Assembly: GCA_035236585.1 (NCBI GenBank)
Contig: CP141132.1
Span: forward strand, 81,210,880-81,274,879
DNA length: 64,000 nucleotides
Direction of reading: 5' to 3'
Source of the DNA: Warburgia ugandensis
Taxonomy: Eukaryota; Streptophyta; Magnoliopsida; Canellales; Canellaceae
Shown here: positions 23,817 through 35,300 of the stretch, in pieces
How positions within the stretch are numbered: the first letter of the stretch is position 1
Layout: each line of letters begins with the position of its first letter
Program-made: the position numbers and the translations under genes
Notes under the pieces: generated by a model
What the model was told of the DNA's origin: nothing
The model's input: only the letters and a program-made list of their open reading frames with translations
The model's database searches: none

Positions 23817-23883
23817 AAAAGGGGCAGCCGCAGTGCACAAAGCTCTCTCCTATGCGGGGTCCAGGGAAAGGGCAGACCACATT
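23817..23883 (-). mobile_element. Au SINE, 5'-truncated, exact ends
   Basis: Only the 3' 67 bp of the SINE remain, ending on the plus strand at gggcagaccac. A perfect 15-bp duplication, ttatagtaaaggagt, flanks it at 23802-23816 and 23884-23898. The pol III promoter half was never inserted. Confidence 0.9.
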
Positions 23884-23997
23884 TTATAGTAAAGGAGTGT
23901 GTGTGCTAAATAGAATTCCTAGCAAAAATTTATTTTATTGGCATGATGCATGAACACTCGAAACGTTAGTCTCATGAAAACAATTTATACTTTCTTT

Positions 23998-24314
23998 GGT
24001 GCTGTTTAGCAACCACAGTTTTTGGAGCCTGCCTTTGCATGATTAAAATTGTTCAACTCATTGCTCCAATTTTAGACTTCTTATAGGTAATCACATGGGT
24101 ATGAAAGATACTAGATTCTAAAAAATTGTATGTCATTTATAAAGCTTTTAAATTGTTGGATTCTAAACACAACTTGTCAAATGCTTTTTAGACGTTAGAA
24201 TCATCCAAATCAATTGTTTTTTAATCTATAACACGTCTATATCTTCGGCAATGAGATGAGTGAGTCAGATCACTCAATCGTGGGCTCAAAAAATCATGGC
24301 CACTAGACCACACC
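23998..24314. mobile_element. MITE-like element, copy 1
   Basis: The ends form inverted repeats of about 32 bp: ggtgctgtttagcaaccaca followed by gtttttggagcc on the left, against the complement of a right end reading ggctcaaaaaatcatggcca and then ctagaccacacc. The interior (ttgcatgat-aaaat, aaacacaacttgtcaaatgc, agaatcatccaaatca, ggcaatgagatgag-gag) matches the element at 45611-45878. It has no coding capacity. Confidence 0.7.
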
Positions 24315-24404
24315 AGTTTAGCGCTCCTCCGCTTCAAAAGTAAGTTTCTTGTTGGTTGCCGGGAGGAGTGCATAAGCGGATATTTACACCGCAAATGACT
24401 TGGA

Positions 24405-24520
24405 CACTCTTAAATCTAGTCCCTAGACAAAAGAGAAAGCGGCGACTCAAACCTGCAACCAAAACATAGTCTAGGAAGATGTCAAGTTGTCCACGACCAG
24501 TTGTTCTAGACATTTGTTGC
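24405..24520 (-). mobile_element. Second tRNA-derived SINE-like family, copy 4
   Basis: The best-preserved copy. On the minus strand an A-box-like agaacaactggtcgtgg precedes a B-box-like gcaggtttgagtcgc by about 45 bases, as in tRNA-derived Pol III promoters. It aligns with the copies at 6565, 9285 and 14697. Confidence 0.55.
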
Positions 24521-25543
24521 ATGTAGTGGGTTGGTATGAAAACCTGGTCTGGGAATGACTTCTCCCAAGGCTTGAGATGATGACAATTGATTTCCACGCA
24601 GGACGTGAATTTTCAACCGGATTTGGCTTTACGTGTCCAACCAAACGAGAGAAATGAACTTCACCTAAATATGAATTTCAGTTTCCATGAATTCCCTGCT
24701 AACCAAGGAAGGTTAACATGAAGCACCCATAGAAGCCATGCTGACCACCTACACACCTAAAACTGGGAAGCGTACTCGAGGGTCCATGCATATTTTCACT
24801 TGCAGAATATAAGCGGCTAAAAGCAGAAATGGGGCCCAATGGTTCTTTGATCCAAACCGTTGGATAGAGCTAGCGGCAGATCATGTACGCAAATTCACCA
24901 TCGGATAAATATAAGTCTTTGATCTTTAGACATTGCTTGGGTTGCATTCATCAGTCTTTTAGGCCTCACTAGAAAGAGACATCCGCACTCTGCTTGGCAC
25001 CAGGAAAACAATCCATGAACTGAGTAATCCATGGACGGCATTTTGCTCCCTTCCTATCAGTAATTTAGTAGCTTTAACCCAGAGTTCATATTGAGGGCAC
25101 CAAATATCAAGGATAAGATCACTACCCATGGATCAATTTATCCCAGGTTTATCATCTGCATGCTTTGAGAGGACTGGGAAACAAACACAACAGAAATTGC
25201 AGTCTGCATTCAACAAGAAAAGTCCATTCATAAACCTGCAAAGCTTCTCAATCACCGGCTATCAAAATCAGTAGTTAAAAGTACCATGTTCAAACAACCA
25301 TTGGGAACAGATTTTCCAACTACCATGGTGCCTGCATTGCTGCTCCCATCGGAAAGCATGCGGAATTTTCACTTCAGGAAACATTAATACCACTTCCCAG
25401 AGTCATATAGAATACAAGCCAAATGAAATGAGAACCAATTGAAAGCATTTGATATTTGTATTCATCGATTACATCTCAGAACTTCCAACATAATGATCAA
25501 TTGCCAACAGGACAGCGACGAAATATTCCCAATGTTAATGGAG
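24521..25543. other. Spacer and PEX4 3' UTR
   Basis: The part next to 25543 is presumably the PEX4 3' UTR. No other gene or element is supported. Confidence 0.5.
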
Positions 25544-28500
25544 TCATCCTTTCTTGGCCATGGCTGCCAGCCGAGTATACATCCTTGCCATTGACTGATA
25601 TCCCCTAACATCACCAGATCGTAGGAGATTGCCTGCAGAAGTGAAAATAATCCAATAAACACCGAAGACTGAGACATAAAATAAATGCAAACACCCTTAA
25701 AGGATAATCACCTTTTAAGTTCAACTACGAGTTGATTCGATCATTGAACAACTCAATTAAGGTGTATATTGTCATTTTTCTTTTTATTCTTGAAAGAATT
25801 ACTGCTTACTGGTAAGTGTGTTAACAGGTTCATGAAAAGTTATCTGTACCATATATAAAGAAAACTCCCTAGATGACGAATAAGATGAAAATGACTTATA
25901 TCAGTTCGGAGGTAATCCTAAAAACAAGGAAAAAATTTCTTTCTTAAAAAAAACTACAAAGGCAAAGGGGTATTCTCAGGAAAACTCAAAATTAATGAGA
26001 GAAATTGGGATTTTGGGAAGCATGCCCTTGAGGCCAGAGAGGAATCCATCTCTAGCTGTTCTCTCCTTTTCTCCCTTCACCAAGTCCTAATTGTTCTGTA
26101 GATCTTGTTTGAACGTGGAGAAAACATTCAAACGTATGATGCCCCACCAACGGATGTCTGTTTTAAGACAACAGCTAAATTAGTGGTACTGTGAAAGGCT
26201 GGAACTCATTCTACTTGTTCCTTTTACAGTATGGCAACTCATTTAGGAATCTTTGAATTAACAGAAATTCAATGGCTCGGATCTAGACTGGAAACTAGTT
26301 ATTAGCATAAACTGATTAAATACACATTACTTCCCCTACGGGATATGCATTCTGAACCTGACCAATATGAACTGTGCTTAGATATTCGAGAATATACTTG
26401 ATGCCATGTCAATAGATCATCCAAAAGTAAGAACAACAACAAAATATAACCAACTTACCAGAATCACAATTAAGGGGGCTGTCAGGTTCTGGATGTGCCA
26501 TTAGAGCAATTATAGCCCTACAAACAGATTGGAGAGTCCATGCAGGACTCCAAGCATTCTTCAAGATATCTAAGCAAATCTCTCCTGTCTGCTTATCACA
26601 AAAAGGGAAACCAGAAAATTATGATGATCATAACATTCAATAAAGATATTGAAGTTGGTGAAGTAGTTATGGCTGATCACAAGACACAAAAGCATGGGGA
26701 TGCCATTTAAAGTTTTAAATCTATTTATGCATCTTTTTAGAATGTTTGCAACCTGTTGCAGATGGTATGGCAAAAGGAGATAAACGAAAATCCCCACCAA
26801 GACAAGCAGAATTCTCAAAATGACTGTAAGAGGCCCTTTCCTGCTGATCAATATTCTCTTATTTTATGTTTCTTTCCTCTGAAAAGGTTCAAGTACAGTA
26901 TACTGCAGTTCTACAGTGCTTCTGAACATATATACACAGTACAAGAGAAGAATTAAGTTCTTGACAGAAATACACTTTGAACAATTGTTACATGAGTCCC
27001 AAATTAATGACAATATATTCAGCTCTTTCCCAGTAAGTCCCTAAAAACTCCTCACTAGACACACTGCAAATCGAGTTCTTCACAGAAATATACTTGGAAC
27101 AACTATAGAAGCACTTTTTCGTGTTTTCCTTTTAATGACAGTTAAAATTATTACTGACGGAACCAAGAAATCATTGACTCTGATTTTTTCTTTTAAAAGG
27201 CAATGTTGACTATGGATTTTGGCAAGAAAACATGAAGTAATAACAAAGGAAAACATCCCCATATGTCAAACCCCTAATGGCATATGATCTCTATTTCGAT
27301 GATTCAAAGTGGATACATGCACCTATGATGGATTATCAATTTGATTCTTATCATTAAGGCCAACATCAGGATCAAACATCTCATCAATTTAATAAGATAC
27401 TTTGTTTATGGAGGATTATCATAGAATTCTATTTCAATTGCATGAAGTGAAAATCACTAATTGGGAAGTACATTTATTGCAGCTGAAAGATGAAAAAGTT
27501 TAGATTCATGGCTACGTCAAATCATATCAGTCTAATATTAATGTTCCCTGTATCTACTCATCACTTAATCCGGAAGCTTCAAACTCTCACTATCATGAAT
27601 ATATTCAGATGGGAAGATTAAGTATACCTTAAAATGCACATTAGGATGGAATATCTTTGTCAAGAACCGCACTTGAGGAGGCAGCAAAGGATACTGCTCT
27701 GGAATAGAAAATGCTAGCTGAAATACACCACCCTCATAAGGAGTTTCTGAAGGTCCCTAGAACAAAAAAGAAGCCAAACTTCTTAAGTTTCTGAAGGTCC
27801 CTAGAATAAAAAAGAAGCCAAACTTCTTAAGTTCCAAATGTAACATGCTGACTCGGTTCTCAGCCAAGTAAGAACGGTTACCTTGATAAGAGCAGTCCAC
27901 TTAAATATGTTAGAATCATCACACATCAGTTGTATATCTGAATCCGTTCCTTTCTCTCTCTGCACCTCTTTGTACTCTTTGAACAGTCTCGCCCTTGATG
28001 CCTGTACATGAAACACGTCCAATTGTCAGTAGAACATGACGTCAGGCAATGCAATTTCCAGTCTTTATGATGCCACAAGCTATCCAAACCTTAATTCTTA
28101 TCTCGATTATGGTATGGAAAGCATACTAAGTAACACTAATCCAATTAGATCTTGGGTAGGGGCCTCACCCTCTTATTCAAATGCCATTGGAGAAGCACTA
28201 ATGGTGCTTTTATACCTAGTATCTACCCACATGGTTTCACTCTTGTCAAATTAATGCCAACAAAAGAAAGAACTGGCAAGAAAGCATGCAGATGATTTAT
28301 ACTCTACTTCTTGAAAACCAAAATTTCCTTTGTAATAGATCATAAAATAAACACATCTCTCCAATCAAAGAAGATCTATAAGCCACCAAGATAGATCCCA
28401 AAACCCACTCATGACCAAAAATAAATTGAGTGACATATCCAGCATAGAGGTGACGCCTCAAATTTGTAAGAGAACTGCACCAATTTAGTCATGGGATCAT

Positions 28501-29019
28501 TATTATAAAAACAAGAGATGCATTACCCCAGTTCGAACTTTAAAACTACCGAGGTCACCCCTCCATAGGGAAGCTTAGACACTGATGGATGAATGTGAAA
28601 TATACAAGAGGACATCATTAAGAACACACTATCTGAATGGAACTCATTTGAAAAAATAAAGATGCTACATATGAGATATTCATTATAGAAGGAGATACTG
28701 ACGACATGGATTACACACCATAAGCAAACACCTTGTTCTTCATTCATGTATTTTAGACCATGTCGTACATGTATAGAGGGGAAAAAAACATGTTATACAT
28801 TAATAGAGAGACACATAATTATTACCTAAGCCATAAAATCATGTTTTGATAACTTGTTTCCGAGGTGTTTGCTTATGATGTTCCTATGTTGATCTCAACT
28901 GCCCATGTTCATACATAACATTAACACTTATAAGATGATCTGTGGAATCTAAAATATACCACTGCTGTTTATCAAAAGTTTGAAAATTAGTTGCATGAAA
29001 GCAATTGGCTGACCTGCAT
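25544..29019 (-). CDS. PEX4: Peroxin-4, ubiquitin-conjugating enzyme E2 (UBC21/PEX4)
   Basis: Coding exons on the minus strand are 29019-29014 (ATGCAG only), 28001-27882, 27756-27628, 26588-26459 and 25632-25544. All have GT-AG borders and join to a 157-residue protein, the length of Arabidopsis PEX4. The sequence runs [16 protein letters not shown]..., [18 protein letters not shown] (UBC core), [11 protein letters not shown] with the HPN triad at 79-81, and GEICLDIL with catalytic Cys90, ending in [14 protein letters not shown]4, anchored by PEX22 at the peroxisome membrane, ubiquitinates the import receptor PEX5 so that it can be recycled. The two-codon first coding exon is inferred from an ATGCAG directly before a GT donor; its acceptor (about 29031) is less certain. 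A 44-bp tandem duplication copies the 3' splice site at 27756. Confidence 0.94.
27744..27831. repeat. 44-bp tandem duplication across a PEX4 3' splice site
   Basis: Units 27744-27787 and 27788-27831 are identical except one base (aaC/Taaaaaag). On the minus strand each unit contains a pyrimidine tract, TAG and the first 13 bases of the exon that starts GGACCTTCAGAAA. Confidence 0.97.
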
Positions 29020-29031
29020 ACTCGTGGCCAC

Positions 29032-31033
29032 TAAGGGTTAGTTGTATGAACTGCATTGAGAATAGAGATAATAATGGAGTATTAGAACGTCAGTTTCAAT
29101 AGAAATCATAACTGAAGCATAAACTGGTAGTGCTGTAAGCATCTAAACGATATTATCAACATGCCTAAAAGACGAATATAGTAATGAGACAGCAGACGTG
29201 TGGAAAAGCAGGATACCATCAACTCAGGTGTGTAAAGCAGCCATAAAAATCATCGGCAGTGCTATATATCAAGGGAATTATTCCTATGTTTTCGACAGAA
29301 ATCAGCAGTCAGAAATTAATGCAACTTTACTTCCAGATTAACAATCACAAATACATTCAGAAAAATGGATAAGAAAAACTAATTTCAAAGATCACAACAA
29401 ACCTTGTGCTCATGGAACAGTACAAAAATTTTAAATTATTTCTGAAGTAACACATAACATTAGCTGAAAGGAATGATGGATCCACAAGAGGTATCCAAAA
29501 GTCCAAAAGATCATGAATAAAGATTAAATGTTTTCTCCAAGCCACTGTTATCACACTCAGAAAACTGAACAGTTCACAGTTTCTGTTTCTTATAAACATT
29601 GAGGATCGACTGATAACCCAACCAAAACACTGGTACTCGAATACAGCACAAATTTCCACAAAATTGATGAAAGCACCATTTGGTTATCACTGAAATTGCA
29701 GAAACTACCAACTACAGGTTGCTCAAAGCCAGGATAGCAAAGTGTGGATAAATTATCCATGGATGACTTTCATATCCTTCCTATTAGTAGTCCTAAAACA
29801 AGAGTACAATTACTTAAGCCTGGATAAAAAATTAGTTCTAACACCTTGGGCTGATTGTTCCAGATCAAATCAATGTAAGTTAGAGGCTGCTAGCAAGGAA
29901 GGAAATCCTATCATGGATAACTCAATTTAGGCCTTGTTATCTACTGCGCCAAACAGAGCGGAAAGGACTTACAATTCTTCACGTAAGATGAACTTTAGAA
30001 TCTAAATCCAACAATATAACACAACCAAATGGGTTCTCAAATTACCCATAATTTCCAGTAAATCACAACAAACAGTTGTGGGTACATAGCGAACAACAGC
30101 AAACAATAGCAGAAACTGGAAAAATCCCTACTTCGCCAAAGGCCAGAAGAAGCATAACATGACACTTGAAGAATTTTCAACAAAATTTCTAGAAGTTTGA
30201 AAGAACTGTTTGCCAGCTTATGGTTATGAAATAGTAATTGGAAGCAGAGAATGAATATTCAGAAAGTTATTGAGTTTTGCAAAAATTTTAGTGATTTGTA
30301 GATGCTATCAGCCTCGAATCCTTGAAATTCAGAAGCAGCTAAATAAACAAACAATCACATGAGCACAATTATCTAAACATGGACAAAATAGTTCTAACAC
30401 ATTGGGCTGCTTGTTTCGTATCAAATCTATCTATGTTAAAAGGCTGCTAAATAAGGAGAAAACACCAACCATGGATAACTCAATCTAGGCCTTGTTATCT
30501 ACCGCGCGAGACAGCTCGGAAAGGACTCACAGTTCTCCACGTATGAAGGACTTATCATTCAAAATCGAACCTATATAACTGAAAAAGCAGATGCGTTCCT
30601 CAAATTACCCATAATTTCCAGTAAATCACAACAAATACTTGTGGGTACCTAGTAAATAATACCAAACTGAAGCGAAAACAGGAAAAGCCCTTGCTTTGAC
30701 AAAGAACAGATGAAGCATAACACGGAACTTGAAGAATCTCCTCACAAATTTCTAGAAATTTCAAAGGATTGTTCACCAGCTTATGCTTATGCATCAGTGA
30801 AAGGGGTAACTTCTCCATAATTGGAGGCAGAGAATGAAATTCAGAAATTCATTGATTTCTAACAAATTTTCAGTGATTTATAGATGCTTTAAGCCTTACA
30901 TCCTCGGAATTGCAGAAACAGCTAAGAAAACAAGCAATCGACGAGAAAAGAACGTAAATTGGGTGGGAATTACCAGAAATCTCAACAACAACAAAAAAAA
31001 AATCAAATACAATGGAAGAGATAGAAATCTGAC
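29032..31033 (-). other. PEX4 leader intron (inferred)
   Basis: About 2 kb without coding potential between the inferred acceptor at 29031-29032 and a donor-like gtcagattt after ttgctgctcttccag (minus strand) at 31033. The distal half is a tandem duplication (29802-30943). The intron limits are an inference. Confidence 0.45.
29802..30943. repeat. Tandem duplication of about 0.56 kb in the PEX4 leader intron
   Basis: Unit 1 is 29802-30360 and unit 2 is 30361 to about 30943, lying end to end. Shared blocks occur in the same order: gttctaacac-ttgggctg, catggataactcaat, taggccttgttatctac, attacccataatttccagta, aatcacaacaaa, agaagcataaca, gcagagaatga and cagtgatttgtagatgct-type sequence. Divergence is visibly moderate, with small indels. 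Confidence 0.92.
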
Positions 31034-31145
31034 CTGGAAGAGCAGCAACCGTTATTCGCGAGTAGTGGGAAGCAAATTTGCAGTTTTCCTTTCTTAAAAG
31101 GCAGTACGATGGCTCTCGGGATGTCTCTAAATAAGGGGCCCACAA
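31034..31145 (-). promoter_or_regulatory. Probable PEX4 non-coding first exon and promoter-proximal site
   Basis: On the minus strand a TGGGCC site II-type element (typical of plant housekeeping promoters) lies at about 31136-31142, upstream of a possible leader exon ending at 31034 before a GT. No transcript evidence is available, so the start site is a guess. Confidence 0.4.
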
Positions 31146-31406
31146 GGACCAGAATCATAGCCGTTTGATGTAATTGATGTCGATGGTCCAACTATCGATG
31201 AGGAAGGATAAACAGAAGCACCTCTAAGGTGCTGCTGTAGAAGCACTCGCCATTGATGACCTAATCTATTCATCTTATTGATCTATACCTAGATATCTAG
31301 CACAACAGAAGGCATATGGATAGGATAACTTTAGAGTTTGAATATTTTTTATCCAAGAAAACGGACCCAAACTTCGAATGTCCCCAATAATGAATTCTAA
31401 AAAGGT

Positions 31407-31635
31407 CATCATTATCATCATCAAGATCTTATTTTGATTATGAGTTAGTCACTCAAATTTTGCTCATCCGTTCCTCTCTATTAAGTATTATGATTTTATT
31501 TAGTCTCAACATTTTTAAATTTTTTCTCACCATTTCTATTGATATTTTTTTTAGGCCTTTTCCTTGTCCTTTTAGAACCTTTAACCTTATTCGCCTTACT
31601 TCTAGTGATTGGACATGTCAAAACTATCTCAAAAT
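31407..31635 (-). mobile_element. RTE LINE 3' fragment, old
   Basis: Minus orientation: the tail (catcattatcatcatcaag) is followed by blocks homologous to the 3' end of the LINE at 48262-51617 (tcctctctattaagtattatg, ctcaacatttttaaa, ccttttagaacctt, cttctagtgattggacatgt). Near-identical flanks taaaaaggt (31398-31406) and taaaaaaggt (31636-31645) may be the target duplication. It lies between PEX4 and the NFD6-like gene. Confidence 0.8.
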
Positions 31636-31645
31636 TAAAAAAGGT

Positions 31646-32371
31646 AATGTTACTAATACTGGCATAGAGCCTGGCAACACCACTTCTCTGCCTCTTTATG
31701 ATGGGCTCTAAATGTCACTAATACGTGACGCTGCTCTGAATATTTAGATATCTCATAGCTCAAAAATTATATTCAAGGAAAGTCAATAGCATCCAAAAAC
31801 CGAGATTTTAGTTTTGTTGGAGGTGAACCGTGGATTGTGGAGAACATTTGATCGTCTGTGTGGCAAGATGAAAGTATTAGAGGTTACCTTTTGGCCTAAC
31901 TTGGACACCATTAGAAATGCAAAGTTTTGAAAAGTCAGATGAACGGCATAGATCGATGGTACATGTAGGGCTCACCATACAGAAGTAGAAGAGTTGCATC
32001 GTTGCTGGGTGTTGTTACCCGCATTCCTTCTTTCCGACTAGTGGATCCGATCATATTAAGCTGGGCCCCTTGTGCTTGTATGGCAGCACCTCAGAGGATG
32101 CTTCCAATTAGCTTTCCTCCCTCCGACCTCCCGGTTTGTATCCGGTTTAGATCAGCCAAGGACAAATAAGTAAAAGGCTGATATCATCGGTACATGTCCC
32201 ATCTAGGATAAGGAAATTATAATGAACGGTCTAGATATGCTCAAATATGGACCCGCTCGTGTCTCAAGTAACCCTACGCACCAGGCATACTTTAGCATAG
32301 CCTACGCGGTCCATCAATTTACGTCGTGGCAGCGTACAACCCTTCCCTAAACCTCTCCTAGAATTCCTACA
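31646..32371 (+). promoter_or_regulatory. Promoter region of the NFD6-like gene
   Basis: No gene. A palindromic GGGCCC containing a TGGGCC site II motif lies at 32062-32067, about 300 bases before the ATG. PEX4 and this gene are divergent and share the roughly 1.2-kb spacer. Confidence 0.4.
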
Positions 32372-35300
32372 ATGTCTGCTTCGATTCGTCTTCTCGCTAG
32401 GGTTTCTTCTTCTGCTCGCTCGCCTTCGCTCATTTCCAAACTCCGCAGCGAAATCTTGAATTTGAGCTCCCAATCTCATGTTCCTGTTCTGGGAAGACGA
32501 AGTTTCTGCATTTCCAGGTGAAATTTTCTAAAGTTTGATCGAATTTTGGCTTGTCTGTAATTTTGAACTTCTTCGTTAGTGTTTTTACCTCTTTGTGGTT
32601 TTGGTTTTCCTTTATGTAGATTTCCTGTAGCTTTGAGCTGTTTAGGATCGATGATGCCATTGCACAGCGCGATTGCTTCGGCCAGATTAAAGTCGGTGCT
32701 GTCTGTTGAATCTCAGAGCTGGGGATTGATCCCGCAAGGTACTGAATTTTCAGAGTTTTTGTTTATTTATTTAATTCTTTTGGTTGCATTTTTTATGCTT
32801 TGGAGTTTGGATTCGTGTGGTATGATACTATATTTCCTCAATCAATAGTTGGTTTGTTCGTTTTATTTAATTTTTGTTGCAGTTGCATTCATACTTTTTT
32901 TGCTTGTGATTGATGAAATGTGAAATGCTACTTGGGATGAATTTTAAGAAATTAGAGTTAACGAAATTGAAAGAACTTGAGAACATCCGGAAGAATGAAA
33001 AAAACGTAACATACAAAAATTTGAGGCGGGAATGACAGAGCAGTGTTGGGAAATGGAATGCAGTGAGAGCACTTCTTGTTTATGTTAGCGGATGATATGT
33101 AATTAATCAAATAACATTCAGTTAACAGTATTGTTAGGAAGCTCATATTAAACATTTTTTGAGGAGTATGGGTAGAGGACCATGATGCAATAGGGTCCTA
33201 ACTCCTTGTAATTTTATAATGTAAAAATGCATTCTTTTCCCAAATTGAGTTGATATTCTTTGTTCTATACTTGAAAATAAACACAATTTCAGACCTCTCG
33301 TTCACCAAGTATTATCAAAGTCATTCAAATGTAGTCATCAATAGAAGTCATAGCTTGATGCAACAGACTTTAAGTTGCATGGACACCAAGTATGATAATG
33401 AACTGGAGGGGAATGAATTAACTATCTGATATCTACTCTGGAATGAATGATCCTCTTCAATAATTGCTTAGATCGCAATCCTCGCAAGCCTGCTATGCTT
33501 AAGATGTAATGAGATGGTACAATGTAGAGCACCATCAAACATATTATCATCTTAAGCATAAAGTTTGCCATTTACGTTGATCTCTTTGTTTGTAGCCCTT
33601 GAGACACATAAGAAAAAAGGAAGAAAGTCTACTCCACTCGTGAACTTGGTCAGTTTAACAAATTAGAAAATAAAGGAAGGTAGTAGAACACACTGATTCC
33701 TGCCAATTCATTACTTATTGTTCACATAAGTTTAGGTGGTACTTGTTGATGTGCAAACAATTTTGGACATATTATCAAAGAAAGAAAAACCAATGGACTC
33801 ACTTGTCATGTGAGCAGAAGTTCTTGAGTCAATGGCTGCAGGAGCTTTCCACGAACAAAAGGTATACCTGACTTAGCCAATGTTTTATTGCAGAGAATGT
33901 TGGACAATTCACTGGTTGCTGCGCATTTGTTGTAGTTTCTTGTATTGCTAATGATAGATTGGAATGGAATCACCAGTAGGAACAGTATGCAGCTAATTTT
34001 CAGTGAGAATATGTTGAGAAACATCATCTCCTTTGACTGTAATTAAAACCTGATTAGCCCTATAAGCTTCTCCAGTTTGTCCCAATGTTTAATCCGATGC
34101 AAAAATGGCTTCCTTATGATGTGATGCTAGGAGTTTGAAATCCAAATATATTCAAGAGGTATGTACATTTAGGGAAGGAGGTCCTTACAAAGTATCCTTG
34201 AACCTAGATTGAACCCCATCCCTTGCACATTCTAAGAGTCTGGTGTTATACCTTCCTCACGTAAGGAGTGTTTTTTCTTTCCTTTTTCTTTTTCTTTTTT
34301 GGTAACACCTCGGATTTTTAAAACACTTTTTTTTTTTTGCATTTTAAATAAGAGCATTTGGGATCCCATGAGAAAAGCTTTATTTAACATTTTACTAAAA
34401 CCTATATTAAAAACTCCGGGTGTTAGTTTTCCTTTCTCAAAATGGTATATATGTAAATTAAACATAAATAAAACAATCCGCGTATAAATCAACGTCAAAT
34501 AAATCGGCGCCTTTATTTTAAATCAAATAAATGTCCAAAACACAATAATAATATGGCTCAGGGTCAATCCATCATAACATCTCATATAAATATCCAACAT
34601 ATGTTCAAACATCTAAATCACATCCAAATAAAAAGTATGTAATCCATAATAAAATTCAAATGATAATCCTCTCTAATGACTCACATCACTGTCTAAAACT
34701 ATAGGGAAAACTAGTCTTCAGCAGCTCTCAAGGTTTATCAACAGTTTTTCCTTTCTTGGTGTTGCGCTCAAGATCTAAGGCATTGCAAAACAAAGCAATG
34801 CCTCAGCAAGCTATCACTTGTGTAGGTACATAGACAATTAATGTAATAAATGAAAGAAATAATGAACAGCTCTGATGAAAAGTCTAACATTTATGAAAAT
34901 AATGATATCATAATGTCATGTTCAAATAAATGCCAATTTATTCCATATGCTAAAACATGCAATTCACGGAGTTAAAATATGACATGAATCAATAAAATGG
35001 AGCATAAAACAAGAATAAGGGCACCCTAAGGTAATGGGTCCCACCATCGTACTAATATCATTGATCAGGAGTGCTCATAGTCAACTTCTGAATGTCGACA
35101 CACCCAGGCATAACATCCATAACCATGCTCATCATACATGCACACATAACAAGAATATGGGCTATCATGCTGCAGTGGCAACCCTCCATGGGTATAAACC
35201 ACCGCCACTCTCCGTTGACACCATAACCGGAGACTTAGCGTCTGTCCCCATGGAAAGGCTCAGACTGGTAGTGTGGATTATCCATGTTACCAAACCCTTA

